Shown: positions 52,226-60,773, numbered from the stretch's first letter. The stretch is DNA of 64,000 bases from Oceanihabitans gracilariae (GCF_042684485.1 NZ_JBHULM010000011.1:620001-684000); one strand, 5' to 3'. Notes: generated from the sequence alone by a model not told the origin. Numbers and translations are program-made.

Positions 52226-52555
52226 ATGGGAACCACCAAAGTAAACATTCATGATACAGAAAATAATCACTTAGCCAAGGTGTCTAAAGTATTTAGCCAT
52301 CCTGCTAGAGTTGCTATTATAAAATATATTAGTGCGTGCAATTCTGGCTGTATTTGTAATGATCTTGTAGAAGAAATTGGCTTAGCGCAACCTACCATTT
52401 CACAACATTTAAGCGAAATAAAAAAAATAGGATTATTAGACCAATCTGCTCATGGAAAAAGTTTAAGCTACTCCATAAATACAGAAAAACTAAACGCGTG
52501 TAGAAGACTTATTAATGACTTTTTTGTAAAAACGCAAGTTAGCGCTTCTAGATAA
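52226..52555 (+). CDS. ArsR-family transcriptional regulator
   Basis: This is a 109-residue winged-helix regulator. The helix-turn-helix region reads VFSHPARVAIIKYISACNSGCICNDLVEEIGLAQPTISQHLSEIKKIGLL (residues ~20-70; quoted in pieces: SHPARVAIIKYI, LAQPTISQHLSEIK). The wing is SAHGKSLSYSINTEKL. Cysteines at ~33, 37 and 39 (CNSGCIC) lie in the alpha3 region where ArsR/SmtB proteins often bind metals or oxidants, so metal or thiol sensing is possible. No efflux or arsenic gene adjoins it. It borders the accessory island. Confidence 0.87.
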   Translation: MGTTKVNIHDTENNHLAKVSKVFSHPARVAIIKYISACNSGCICNDLVEEIGLAQPTISQHLSEIKKIGLLDQSAHGKSLSYSINTEKLNACRRLINDFFVKTQVSASR

Positions 52556-52636
52556 TACTACTTTTTAATTGTAGCAAAACACTTATATAGTGTATATAGA
52601 TAGATCCAACCCTGAAAAAATTCAGAACTACTTAAA

Positions 52637-53509
52637 GTGAAAGAAAAAATTCGAAAATATGACTTCAAAGAAGGACTTCCTCAGGAATTTGAAATTATAG
52701 ATTTCGACTTTCTTTTTAACGAATTTTCCGAAGAAATAAAGAAACCACATCGAGCGGAGTTTTATCAAATTTTATGGTTTCAAAAAGGCTCTCCAACACA
52801 TTTGGTAGATTTCAACCCAATAAAAACAAAACCAAACTCATTATTATTTGTCAATAAAAATAGCGTTCAAGTTTTTGACAATAAAACAAAATTCAAAGGA
52901 AAAGCAATTTTATTTACTGACAATTTTTTCTGCAAAACAGAAACAGATACAAAGTTTTTAAGAGGTAGTATTTTGTTCAACGACTTGCTATCTATTTCAC
53001 AGATTCAAATACCCAAAAACAGCGCTATTATTGAGACTACTTTTGAATTATTGGAAACAGAATTAAAAAACGCTAAAGACAACTATCAATCCGACTTACT
53101 TCAAAACAATTTACACAATCTTTTAATGCATTGTGAAAGGGAAAGACGAAAACAAGATTTTATAGAATTTAAAAAAGATGCCAACCTAGAACAAGCATTA
53201 TTTTTTAAAACCTTATTAGATGACAATTTCGTGAAAAATAAAAAAGTTAGTTTTTATTGTCAAAAAATGCACTTGACACCAAAAAGGCTTAATCAAGCTA
53301 CATCTAAAATTTTTGGAAAAACACCTAAAAACATCATTGACGATAGAGTTTTGCTAGAATCAAAAAGATTATTATCTCATACAAACGAAAGTGTCAAAGA
53401 AATAGCGTTTTCGTTAGGTTTTGAAGAGCCAACAAACTTCATTAAATACTTCAAGAAACACAATAAAAAAACACCTATTGAATTTAGAGAAGAATTCAAT
53501 TTGGCGTAA
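52637..53509 (+). CDS. AraC-family transcriptional activator
   Basis: This is a 290-residue regulator. The N-terminal ligand-sensing cupin-like region contains FYQILWFQKGSPTHLVDF. The C-terminal pair of helix-turn-helix motifs (about 190-288) reads FYCQKMHLTPKRLNQATSKIFG, then VKEIAFSLGFEEPTNFIKYFKKH, then KTPIEFR, which is the AraC/XylS signature. The start is a GTG at 52637. It opens the 52.6-60.8 kb accessory block and very likely controls the gene row that begins 84 bases downstream. The inducer is unknown. Confidence 0.9.
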   Translation: MKEKIRKYDFKEGLPQEFEIIDFDFLFNEFSEEIKKPHRAEFYQILWFQKGSPTHLVDFNPIKTKPNSLLFVNKNSVQVFDNKTKFKGKAILFTDNFFCKTETDTKFLRGSILFNDLLSISQIQIPKNSAIIETTFELLETELKNAKDNYQSDLLQNNLHNLLMHCERERRKQDFIEFKKDANLEQALFFKTLLDDNFVKNKKVSFYCQKMHLTPKRLNQATSKIFGKTPKNIIDDRVLLESKRLLSHTNESVKEIAFSLGFEEPTNFIKYFKKHNKKTPIEFREEFNLA

Positions 53510-53592
53510 AAGTATCATTCAAAGGACATTTTTTATCGTTTCTTTTCTTCTTCTTCATTGCAACTTTGCAGTATCAATTTAAAATCATAGAA

Positions 53593-54459
53593 ATGAAAAA
53601 AATACTATTAAGTGCAACGATAATTTTAGCAATAGGGTTTACATCTTGCAAAAGCCAAAAAGCAAATTCAATAACTAAAAAAGAAGGAAAAATGGAAATT
53701 TCAAACAAAGAAAAAGTAATTACTCTTTTAAAAAGCATTGAAACTGGTGCTCAAGAACCAGTTAGTTACATCAATCCAAACAAGTATACTCAACATAATC
53801 TTGGAGTTTCAGACGGACTTGAAGGATTTGGCGCATTATTACAACAACTTCCTCCTAATTCTGCGAAAGTGAACACAGTTAGAGCTTTTGAAGATGGCGA
53901 TTTTGTTTTCACTCAAACTGATTATCAATTTTTTGGACCAAAAATAGGTTTCGATATTTTCAGGTTTGAAGATGGAAAAATCGTAGAACATTGGGACAAT
54001 CTACAAGAAAAACCAGAACACCCAAATCCAAGTGGAAACACAATGATTGATGGAACAATTGAAATCAAAGACATCAACAAAACTGAAGAAAACAAAACGC
54101 TCGTAAAGAACTTTGTTGAAGACATTTTGGTAAATGGAAAAATGGAAAAATTGGCTGGATATTTTGATGGAGATAATTACATACAACACAATCCTAATAT
54201 AGCAAATGGACTTTCAGGACTTGGAAAAGCATTGGAATATATGGCTTCAAAAGGTATTACTATGAAATACAACAAAGTTCATAGAGTTTTAGGCGAAGGG
54301 AATTTTGTATTGACAGTTAGCGAAGGTTCGTTTGCTGATAAAAACACGTCTTTTTACGACTTATTCCGTGTAGAAAACGGAAAAATAGCCGAACATTGGG
54401 ATGTTATGGAAACTATTGCACCTAAAGGTGAATGGAAAAATGACAATGGTAAATTTTAA
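53593..54459 (+). CDS. Lipoprotein with two tandem SnoaL/NTF2-like domains
   Basis: This 288-residue exported lipoprotein (lipobox FTSC, Cys 19) contains two homologous halves. The first has KYTQHNLGVSDGLEGFGALLQQL and the second NYIQHNPNIANGLSGLGKALEYM, followed in each by DGDFVFTQTDY / EGNFVLTVSEG and FRFEDGKIVEHWD / FRVENGKIAEHWD. This is the SnoaL-like polyketide-cyclase fold, duplicated by internal repetition. Substrate unknown. I start at ATG 53593; an earlier in-frame ATG at 53566 would add residues that break the signal peptide. It is the first gene after the AraC regulator and is followed 12 bases later by a nitroreductase. Confidence 0.85.
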   Translation: MKKILLSATIILAIGFTSCKSQKANSITKKEGKMEISNKEKVITLLKSIETGAQEPVSYINPNKYTQHNLGVSDGLEGFGALLQQLPPNSAKVNTVRAFEDGDFVFTQTDYQFFGPKIGFDIFRFEDGKIVEHWDNLQEKPEHPNPSGNTMIDGTIEIKDINKTEENKTLVKNFVEDILVNGKMEKLAGYFDGDNYIQHNPNIANGLSGLGKALEYMASKGITMKYNKVHRVLGEGNFVLTVSEGSFADKNTSFYDLFRVENGKIAEHWDVMETIAPKGEWKNDNGKF

Positions 54460-54471
54460 AAACAAAAAAAG

Positions 54472-55125
54472 ATGAACATCACAGAAATTTTGAACAATCG
54501 TTACTCCGTAAAAGAATTCGATGCTACTAAAAAGATCTCAGATTCAGACTTTGAACAAGTAAAGACTTTGTTGCGTTTAAGTCCTTCAAGTGTAAACCTA
54601 CAGCCTTGGCATTTTTTGATTGCCGACACCCAAGAAGGCAAAGAACGTATTGCAAAAGGCACACAAGGTTTCTTTCAGTTCAACACCCCTAAGGTTATTG
54701 ACGCATCGCATGTTATCGTTGTTGCTGCAAGAACGAATGCCGACGAAGCGTATATGAACAGCATTTTGGAACAAGAAGATAAAGATGGCCGATTTGCCGC
54801 CCAAGAATTCAAAGACCAAATGCACAGCGGACGTATGTTGTTTGCCGACATTCATAAGTATGACCTAAAAGACTTACCTCATTGGATGGAAAAACAGGTA
54901 TACCTAAATATGGGGTCTTTATTATTGGGGGTCGCCTCCATGGGTATAGACGCCGTACCTATGGAAGGTGTAGATGTAAAAGCTTTAGATGAAGAGTTTG
55001 GTCTGCGCAAAAAAGGATATACAGCATTGGCAGTTGTCTCTTTAGGTTACAGAAAGGACACCGATTTTAATGCAAAATTACCGAAGTCTAGATTTCCTGA
55101 AGAAACAGTTATCACGCAGTTATAA
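54472..55125 (+). CDS. nfsB: NAD(P)H nitroreductase, NfsB-like
   Basis: This is a 217-residue FMN-dependent oxidoreductase of the oxygen-insensitive nitroreductase family. It reduces nitroaromatics or quinones using NAD(P)H. FMN-binding residues are in NNRYSVKEF (N-terminus) and LSPSSVNLQPWHF near residue 40. The C-terminal part has KQVYLNMGSLLLGVASMGIDAVPMEG and GLRKKGYTALAVVSLGYR. Codon usage is richer in GCC/GAC/GGC than in neighbouring housekeeping genes, suggesting transfer. A truncated paralogue lies at 60.4 kb. It is in the same row as the SnoaL gene. Confidence 0.92.
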   Translation: MNITEILNNRYSVKEFDATKKISDSDFEQVKTLLRLSPSSVNLQPWHFLIADTQEGKERIAKGTQGFFQFNTPKVIDASHVIVVAARTNADEAYMNSILEQEDKDGRFAAQEFKDQMHSGRMLFADIHKYDLKDLPHWMEKQVYLNMGSLLLGVASMGIDAVPMEGVDVKALDEEFGLRKKGYTALAVVSLGYRKDTDFNAKLPKSRFPEETVITQL

Positions 55126-55144
55126 TCAGTCTCAAAACCTAATA

Positions 55145-55996
55145 ATGATGGAAACAAATACAAAAATTGTTCACGCAGCTATTGTTCAATATCACCGTTG
55201 GTATCTTTTTTATGAACGTGATTTTGAAAACAAACAACGATTGGAAAATCAATTGGAAATTTTAGCAGATGATATAACAATGAAATCTGCAGCAGGAGAA
55301 ATACAAGGCAAAACGAACTATCCTGAAAGATTAAAAGTTTATACAGGATGGAAAAATGCGCATCATATTCAAAATATAGAAGTTAATAAATTAGAGAACG
55401 GAGCTATTAATTTAGAAGCTGATATTGTTTATCAAAATTTAAAATCAGACGGGTCTAATGATAGTTATCCTTTGCATTACAGCACGTTTTTAAAAGAAAT
55501 CCCTGGTGAACTTTTACCTGTGTTTACAGAAATTAATATTAAACCTACTGGCGAGATTAAAGACCCAACGTTTGAAGATGCGTACCCAGAAAACAGAATG
55601 TTATCACTTATGCACTACTGGCTTTTAAATATGGAGCAACTAGATGGTAATGTTGCACCTTTTAAAGAGCTATTAGCTGATGATTTTAAACTTAATTTTT
55701 CAACAAATAGCGAACCTATTGTTTCCATAGAACAATTAGAACAATGGTTAAACGGAACGCCAAAACAATTAAAAGAAAGCAATCATTTTCCAGAGAATTT
55801 TACTGTAAAAGTAATTTCAGAAAATAAATATGACGTCAATGTAGATTTTGTTTGGAAAGGGATGTCAAAAGAGGGTCAAAAATTAACTGCGACTACCACA
55901 CATCATTGGATTGTAAAGGATAATCCAAATGACAGGTTTGCAAAAATAAAAGAGGCTACAATAATTCAGAAAGTGCCACTTACACCATTAAAATAA
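55145..55996 (+). CDS. Two-domain NTF2/SnoaL-like protein, function unknown
   Basis: This is a 283-residue cytoplasmic protein (no signal). Two halves (residues ~1-145 and ~155-280) each look like an NTF2-type cone with segments HRWYLFYERDFENKQRLENQL / MHYWLLNMEQLDGNVAPFKELLADDF and mixed beta strands. No catalytic triad is apparent. I start at the ATG pair 55145/55148, avoiding overlap with nfsB; a longer frame overlaps it by 56 bases. It belongs to the AraC-led row. The SnoaL assignment is tentative. Confidence 0.65.
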   Translation: MMETNTKIVHAAIVQYHRWYLFYERDFENKQRLENQLEILADDITMKSAAGEIQGKTNYPERLKVYTGWKNAHHIQNIEVNKLENGAINLEADIVYQNLKSDGSNDSYPLHYSTFLKEIPGELLPVFTEINIKPTGEIKDPTFEDAYPENRMLSLMHYWLLNMEQLDGNVAPFKELLADDFKLNFSTNSEPIVSIEQLEQWLNGTPKQLKESNHFPENFTVKVISENKYDVNVDFVWKGMSKEGQKLTATTTHHWIVKDNPNDRFAKIKEATIIQKVPLTPLK

Positions 55997-56025
55997 AAGA
56001 CACTTCAATTATAAAGAACATTATT

Positions 56026-56649
56026 ATGAAAAGTACCATTGTAAAATTTACAGTAAAACCAGAACATAGAGATATGTTTACGGCAACCTTAAAAGAAGCA
56101 CAGGCAGCCACAAGAAAAGAAGCGGGCAACAAAGAAATCAGGGTGTTTGTATCTAAATCAGATGCCAATGTATTTTTTGTTTACGAACGTTGGGCAGATA
56201 GAGCGGCAATAACGTCTCACGATAATGAATTACACACTAAAAAGTTAATGGAGGTAGGACAAACTGCACTGCAAACTGAACCCGAATTTTACTTTTTAGG
56301 AGATACGAACCCTTTGCCAGACCACTCTAAATCTGCTAATCCGGAAGATGAAGTCTTAAGTATTTTCTTCATCTTCAAGATTAACCCTAGTTATAGAGAA
56401 CAAATTTTAGTACAGTTTAAAGACCACATTACACATACCAGAAAAGAAGAAGAGGGAAACATTCTTTTTGATCTATACACAGTAGATGACCAAGAAGATA
56501 CTTTAGCGGTTTATGAGCATTGGAGAACAGAATCCGATGTTTGGGACATACATTTCAATCAACCTTACGCAATGAAAACAGGTAAATTGTTGGAAGAAGC
56601 TGTTGATGGGGATTTAAAGCAGTATATGAATTTTGTGACAGAAATATAG
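56026..56649 (+). CDS. Tandem antibiotic-biosynthesis-monooxygenase (ABM) domain protein
   Basis: This is a 207-residue cytoplasmic protein made of two ABM/YgiN-like ferredoxin-fold units. The first (~1-95) has KFTVKPEHRDMFTATLKEA and VFFVYERWADRAAITSHDNELHT, the second (~112-205) FFIFKINPSYREQILVQFKDH and LAVYEHWRTESDVWDIHFNQPYAM. Such folds act as cofactor-free quinone-forming monooxygenases or as small dimeric stress proteins. Single ABM proteins are ~100 residues, so this is a fused pair. It is in the middle of the AraC-led row, next to nitro/quinone reductases. Confidence 0.85.
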   Translation: MKSTIVKFTVKPEHRDMFTATLKEAQAATRKEAGNKEIRVFVSKSDANVFFVYERWADRAAITSHDNELHTKKLMEVGQTALQTEPEFYFLGDTNPLPDHSKSANPEDEVLSIFFIFKINPSYREQILVQFKDHITHTRKEEEGNILFDLYTVDDQEDTLAVYEHWRTESDVWDIHFNQPYAMKTGKLLEEAVDGDLKQYMNFVTEI

Positions 56650-56659
56650 CTTAGTTAAG

Positions 56660-57559
56660 ATGAAAAATATAATGAAAACATTTGTTTACGTATTTATGGT
56701 AGCCGTTGCAATTCAGAATGTTGTAGCTCAAGAACCTAGTATGAGAACTTTTGATCACAATACCAAAGCAGTTCAATTAGAAAAAGGTACCATACAGGTT
56801 TTTGATTATGGAGAAACAAAAGTCCATGCTTATGAGACCAAGGGTTTCTTTAACACTCACGCTTTTTTTGTTGAAAAAAATGGAAAAGGCGTGTTAATCG
56901 AAACGCCCCCAATGAAAGATAATTACAAAGAACTTGTGGATTATATTGTTGGTTTGGGATATGGCAATATTGACGTGATGGTTTCGTACCATTTAATCGG
57001 AAAGCACTTTTTTGATACCGATAAACTAAAATTCGACCATATATATTCTAACCAGGAATCTTTGGATTATATGACGAATTCTGGAAATGAATCCCTGTCA
57101 AAGTTGAAAGAGGTTTCAGGTGAAGACCTTGACGAAACGACTATTGCACCTACCGATTTATTGGAAGCCGGAGCACAAGAAATTTCAGGGATTCCATTTA
57201 TCATTACACCCACCGGTTTTGGATTTGATGTAGAGATGCCAGAAATAAAGGCAGTTCACTTACATATGGTAGGGCATGATAACCATACTATGATTTTTAA
57301 TGCCGAATTTATAGATACCATAATCAAAGAGCTTTCCGCTTTTCAAGAAAAAGGATATACAACCTATTCTTCACATAGTGCCCCGGAAACTGCGGGAGAC
57401 GTGACGATTAAAATCAAATACCTTCAAGATATGAAAGCAACAATGGCTACATCTAAAAATGGTGAAGAATTCATTCAGAAAATGGATGAAGCCTATCCAA
57501 ATTTCGGGTGGAGAAATTACTTGTTATCAAGTGCGACAATGCTATTTCCTGAAAAATAA
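56660..57559 (+). CDS. Exported metallo-beta-lactamase-fold-like protein lacking the metal motif
   Basis: This is a 299-residue protein with a signal peptide (ending QNVVAQEPS). The body has the MBL-like run of strands: VHAYETKGFFNTHAFFVEKNGKGVLIETPP, IDVMVSYHLIGKHFFDTDKL and HLHMVGHDNHTMIF. However, the HxHxDH zinc motif of active MBL enzymes is replaced by YHLIGKHF, so zinc binding is doubtful. It could be a degenerate hydrolase or a binding protein. It lies 10 bases after the ABM gene. The fold call is moderately sure; activity is unknown. Confidence 0.6.
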   Translation: MKNIMKTFVYVFMVAVAIQNVVAQEPSMRTFDHNTKAVQLEKGTIQVFDYGETKVHAYETKGFFNTHAFFVEKNGKGVLIETPPMKDNYKELVDYIVGLGYGNIDVMVSYHLIGKHFFDTDKLKFDHIYSNQESLDYMTNSGNESLSKLKEVSGEDLDETTIAPTDLLEAGAQEISGIPFIITPTGFGFDVEMPEIKAVHLHMVGHDNHTMIFNAEFIDTIIKELSAFQEKGYTTYSSHSAPETAGDVTIKIKYLQDMKATMATSKNGEEFIQKMDEAYPNFGWRNYLLSSATMLFPEK

Positions 57560-57580
57560 TCAAATCAAAAAACATAGAAA

Positions 57581-58522
57581 ATGAAAGCGGTATTATTAAA
57601 ACAAGCAGGAGGACCAGAAAATCTTTACCTAGCAGATATAGAGAAACCAAGTATAAAAAATAACGAAGTATTGGTTGCCGTCAAAGCAATTTCCTTGAAC
57701 CCGGCAGATGTAAAACCAAAATACAACAACGAAATGTTGAGTATGATGTACGGTAAAGAACGACCTGTGGTTTTAGGTTGGGATATTGCCGGTACAGTAA
57801 CCGAAGTTGGAATAGAGGTAAGTGATTTTAAATTAGGCGACAAGGTATTCGGAATGGTAAACTTTCCTGGTGTTGGCAACGCTTACGCAGAATTTGTTGC
57901 AGCTCCAGAAGCGCATTTAGCCAAGATGCCAGACCATACTTCTTTTGAAGAAGCGGTAGCCACCACTTTGGCGGCCTTAACAGCATTGCAAATCTTATCC
58001 GGAAAAATTAATAAAGGCGATAAAGTGTTGATTCAAGCAGGTTCCGGTGGTGTTGGTCACTTTGCGATCCAAATAGCAAAAAGCTTCGGAGCTTATGTAA
58101 TTACTACGGTTTCAGAAAAAAACAAAGATTTTGTATTGTCTATTGGTGCCGATGAAGCCATCGATTATCGCACGCAAAATTTTGAAGATGTATTGTCCGA
58201 TATTGATTTTGTTTTGGATACCCAAGGCGGAAAAGTATTGGAAAACTCCGTGAAGGTTTTAAAAAATGGCGGAGCTGTAATCACTACTGTAGGTCTTGAC
58301 TTACCTGAAGAAATAACCGCCTTGGCAGCAAAAGAAAACAAATCGGTTTCTAATATTCTAGTGCATTCTAGTAACCAAGATATGAACATCTTAAAAGATA
58401 TGCTTGAAAATGGAGAAATAAAACCTCATATATATAAAACCTTCCCTTTTGAAAAAATGGCAGAAGCACATACCGAAGTAGAAAAAGGAAGAACCGTGGG
58501 AAAAGTAATTGTGACCCTATAA
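57581..58522 (+). CDS. NADP-dependent quinone oxidoreductase / zinc-less alcohol dehydrogenase
   Basis: This is a 313-residue cytoplasmic MDR-family enzyme. The N-terminal GroES-like domain has SLNPADVKPKYN and VVLGWDIAGTVTEVG (residues ~60-75). The Rossmann motif is IQAGSGGVGHFAIQIAK around residue 150, with IGADEAIDYR downstream. Cysteine ligands for catalytic and structural zinc are absent, as in quinone reductases (QOR, CurA-like). It probably reduces quinones or enones with NADPH. Codon choice again looks more GC-rich than the flanks. It is part of the AraC-led row and 10 bases before an SMP-30-like gene. Confidence 0.9.
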   Translation: MKAVLLKQAGGPENLYLADIEKPSIKNNEVLVAVKAISLNPADVKPKYNNEMLSMMYGKERPVVLGWDIAGTVTEVGIEVSDFKLGDKVFGMVNFPGVGNAYAEFVAAPEAHLAKMPDHTSFEEAVATTLAALTALQILSGKINKGDKVLIQAGSGGVGHFAIQIAKSFGAYVITTVSEKNKDFVLSIGADEAIDYRTQNFEDVLSDIDFVLDTQGGKVLENSVKVLKNGGAVITTVGLDLPEEITALAAKENKSVSNILVHSSNQDMNILKDMLENGEIKPHIYKTFPFEKMAEAHTEVEKGRTVGKVIVTL

Positions 58523-58532
58523 AACTAATTTT

Positions 58533-59495
58533 ATGAAAAATTCACTCCAGTTTATATTAATTCTTTTTGTGGTCATTCTTTCTGGATGTAAAGACAGAAT
58601 GACCTCAAAAGCAACGAGCCTTACTTCAGCAAATGAAACTGCAGATGTTATTACAAACGATTTTTCTGTAGCTATAAAATGGGAATTAGACGGTTTTAAA
58701 ATGCCTGAATCTGTTTACGCATCTCCAAATCATAAATGGTTGTATGTATCCAATACCAACGGTGCAGCACCTGGTTTTATAAGTCGCGTTTCTAAAGACG
58801 GAGTTATTGATAACCTAAATTGGACAACAGGGTTAACATCTCCAACTGGTTCTGATGTTTATAAAAACACCTTGTATGTTGCAGACCAAAAACAAGTGCA
58901 TCTAATAAATCTAGACGATGGAAGCATTATAAAGAGTTATTCTGCTAACGAAGCTGGTTCTTTAAATGATTTAGCAATTAATCAGAAAACGGGTCAAGTT
59001 TTTATTTCTGATGTGCCAGGTGGTAAAATTTACACCATTGAAAATGACAAATTAGTAGTGTGGTTACAGTCTGATAAAATCCCGTTTCCAAATGGTGTTT
59101 TTGTAGAAGATGACACCTTGGTTGTTGCTAATTACGGACTGGAAAATGGCGAAGGATTAATGCGAAAAGAATGGAAACCTGAAGATTTTGGTGCATTGTA
59201 TAACATTGATATCACTTCTAAAAAGGTAGAATTAATAGCTTCTTCCAACAAAAAAGGAGTATTTGATGGAGTTACCTCTATAAATGGTGTTTTGCTAGCA
59301 AGCAGTAATCCTACTGGTCATTTATACACGTTTGATGGCGATAAAAGTTACTTGATTGATACATCTTCAAAAGGTATTGCAGATATTAATACAGATGGTG
59401 AAATCATTTATGCGCCTTATATTTTTGGTGATAAACTAATTGCTTATCAACCTTCTGCTTGGGACAGAATTACTACTAAAGCAGTACAAAAATAA
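58533..59495 (+). CDS. SMP-30/gluconolactonase-like beta-propeller lipoprotein
   Basis: This is a 320-residue exported lipoprotein (lipobox LSGC, Cys 19). The body is a six-bladed propeller of the SMP-30/NHL type: VYASPNHKWLYVSNTNG, LTSPTGSDVYKNTLYVAD, SLNDLAINQKTGQVFISD, FPNGVFVEDDTLVVANYG, and FDGVTSINGVLLASS. The Asn and Asp residues at the blade ends (LNDLA, PNGV, DGVT) resemble the divalent-metal site of lactonases, so lactone hydrolysis is possible. It is the last gene of the uninterrupted AraC-led row. A structured intergenic element follows. Confidence 0.8.
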   Translation: MKNSLQFILILFVVILSGCKDRMTSKATSLTSANETADVITNDFSVAIKWELDGFKMPESVYASPNHKWLYVSNTNGAAPGFISRVSKDGVIDNLNWTTGLTSPTGSDVYKNTLYVADQKQVHLINLDDGSIIKSYSANEAGSLNDLAINQKTGQVFISDVPGGKIYTIENDKLVVWLQSDKIPFPNGVFVEDDTLVVANYGLENGEGLMRKEWKPEDFGALYNIDITSKKVELIASSNKKGVFDGVTSINGVLLASSNPTGHLYTFDGDKSYLIDTSSKGIADINTDGEIIYAPYIFGDKLIAYQPSAWDRITTKAVQK

Positions 59496-59522
59496 TTGAG
59501 GTTTAGTCTTTAATCAAAGGTC

Positions 59523-59619
59523 GTTGCGTGTTTGTAACGTCTGATTTTCCTTCGGAAAATCCTCGCATAAAAACCCGCAACTATTCTTATACATAAACGT
59601 TAGGGGCATTTAGAAATGC
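59523..59619. repeat. Structured intergenic element with interleaved inverted repeats
   Basis: Three sets of complementary segments are seen: GTTGCG (59523-59528) with CGCAAC (59576-59581); TAACGT (59535-59540) with ACGTTA (59597-59602); and a local hairpin GATTTTC/GAAAATC with a CTTCG loop (59543-59561). The first two pairs interleave, giving a pseudoknot-like topology. A further small palindrome, GCATTT/AAATGC, ends it. The arrangement recalls recombination-site or cassette-junction repeats seen between genes in Bacteroidota; the ACGTTAGGGGC end is suggestive but not diagnostic. Confidence 0.5.
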
Positions 59620-59648
59620 GAAAAATAAAAAATTAAAATAAAATCAAT

Positions 59649-60374
59649 ATGAGTAAGAGATTAATTGTAATTACAGGAGCAAGTTCGGGATTTGGAATGG
59701 AAGTAGCCAAAGAATTTGCCAAAGAGGGCTATCCTATGCTATTATTAGCAAGACGAGTAGAAAAAATGGAAGCCTTAAATTTGCCTAACACTATTTGCGA
59801 ACAAGTAGATGTAACCGACAAAAACGCCTTTGAAAAAGCAGTGCGAAAAGCTGAAGAAAAATACGGAAAAACCGACCTTTTGCTTAACAATGCAGGTGTA
59901 ATGCTTTTGGGCGACATAGCAACGCAAGATGCTAACGAATGGAAAAAAATGTTAGACGTGAATGTGATGGGCGTAATGTATGGAATGCAAATTGTAATGA
60001 ACGATATGAAAGAACGAAAATCGGGAACAATTATCAATCTTTCATCAATTGCAGGTGTACAACCTTTTGGAAATCACGGTGCATATTGTGCGAGTAAATT
60101 TGGAGTTACAGGTTTAACTCGTGTTGCTCGTGGCGAACTGTCGGCACATAACGTTAGAGTATTATCTATTATGCCGGGAGCAGTTACTACGGAGCTGTTA
60201 GGACACACTACAGACTCAAATATTATTGACGGCTACAACGAATGGAAAGAAAATGTGGGAGCTGTAAATATTACGGCTAATGATGTGGCGAAAACGATTA
60301 AATTTATGTATCAGTTGCCACAAAGTGTTTCGCTTCGTGAAGTTATAATTTCCGATACAATGCAAGATGCTTAA
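59649..60374 (+). CDS. Short-chain dehydrogenase/reductase (SDR)
   Basis: This is a 241-residue cytoplasmic NAD(P)-dependent oxidoreductase of the classical SDR family. Nucleotide-binding TGASSGFGMEVAKEFAKEG is at residue 8, the NNAG motif at ~85, the catalytic Ser in INLSSIAGV near 135 and the Tyr/Lys pair in HGAYCASKFGVTG near 150. It is closest to the YdfG/serine-dehydrogenase-like branch by its LREVIISDT end. The C-terminus meets a TAA that is followed, in the same frame, by the remains of a nitroreductase. It is separated from the AraC-led row by the structured element, so it may have been added independently. Confidence 0.92.
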   Translation: MSKRLIVITGASSGFGMEVAKEFAKEGYPMLLLARRVEKMEALNLPNTICEQVDVTDKNAFEKAVRKAEEKYGKTDLLLNNAGVMLLGDIATQDANEWKKMLDVNVMGVMYGMQIVMNDMKERKSGTIINLSSIAGVQPFGNHGAYCASKFGVTGLTRVARGELSAHNVRVLSIMPGAVTTELLGHTTDSNIIDGYNEWKENVGAVNITANDVAKTIKFMYQLPQSVSLREVIISDTMQDA

Positions 60375-60773
60375 AAAGCGGCAGATAATGATTATATGCA
60401 ACACCTTTTAGACGTTAAGGACAAGAACGGAAGATTTCCTAATGAAGAAATAAAACAAAATGTAAATGTTGGTAGAAATGCTTCTGCTGACATTCATAAA
60501 TATGATTTAAAGGATTTACAACATTGGATAGAAAAACAGGTCTATTTGAATATCGGAAACTTTTTATTGGGAGTTGCGGCTCTTGGAATAGATGCTTGTC
60601 CGATGGAAGGTATTGATATGAAAGCATTGGATGAAGAATTTGACCTACGAGAAAAGGGATTTACGTCAATCAGAGCAGTAGCCATTGGATACAGAACAGA
60701 AAGTGACTTTAATACAACTGATAAAACACCAAAATCTAGGCTACCTGAAAGCGATGTAATTATAGTATTATAA
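60375..60773 (+). pseudogene. N-terminally deleted NfsB-like nitroreductase
   Basis: These 132 codons correspond to the last 60% of an NfsB-type protein. DKNGRF, ADIHKYDLKDLQHWIEKQVYL, LGVAALGIDACPMEGIDMKALDEEF and PKSRLPE align closely with the intact nitroreductase at 54472-55125. Homology begins directly after the SDR stop codon (AAAGCGGCAGATAATGATTAT corresponds to the NADEAYM region) and in the same reading frame. The flavin-binding N-terminal ~90 residues are gone, so the product, if any from the internal ATG at 60396, cannot be an active enzyme. It looks like a deletion junction between two genes. Confidence 0.8.

Noticed and set aside
53925..54189. Minus-strand frames of about 60 codons within the SnoaL-like gene
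   Set aside because: They mirror the codon structure of the sense gene, have no start context and no recognisable product.
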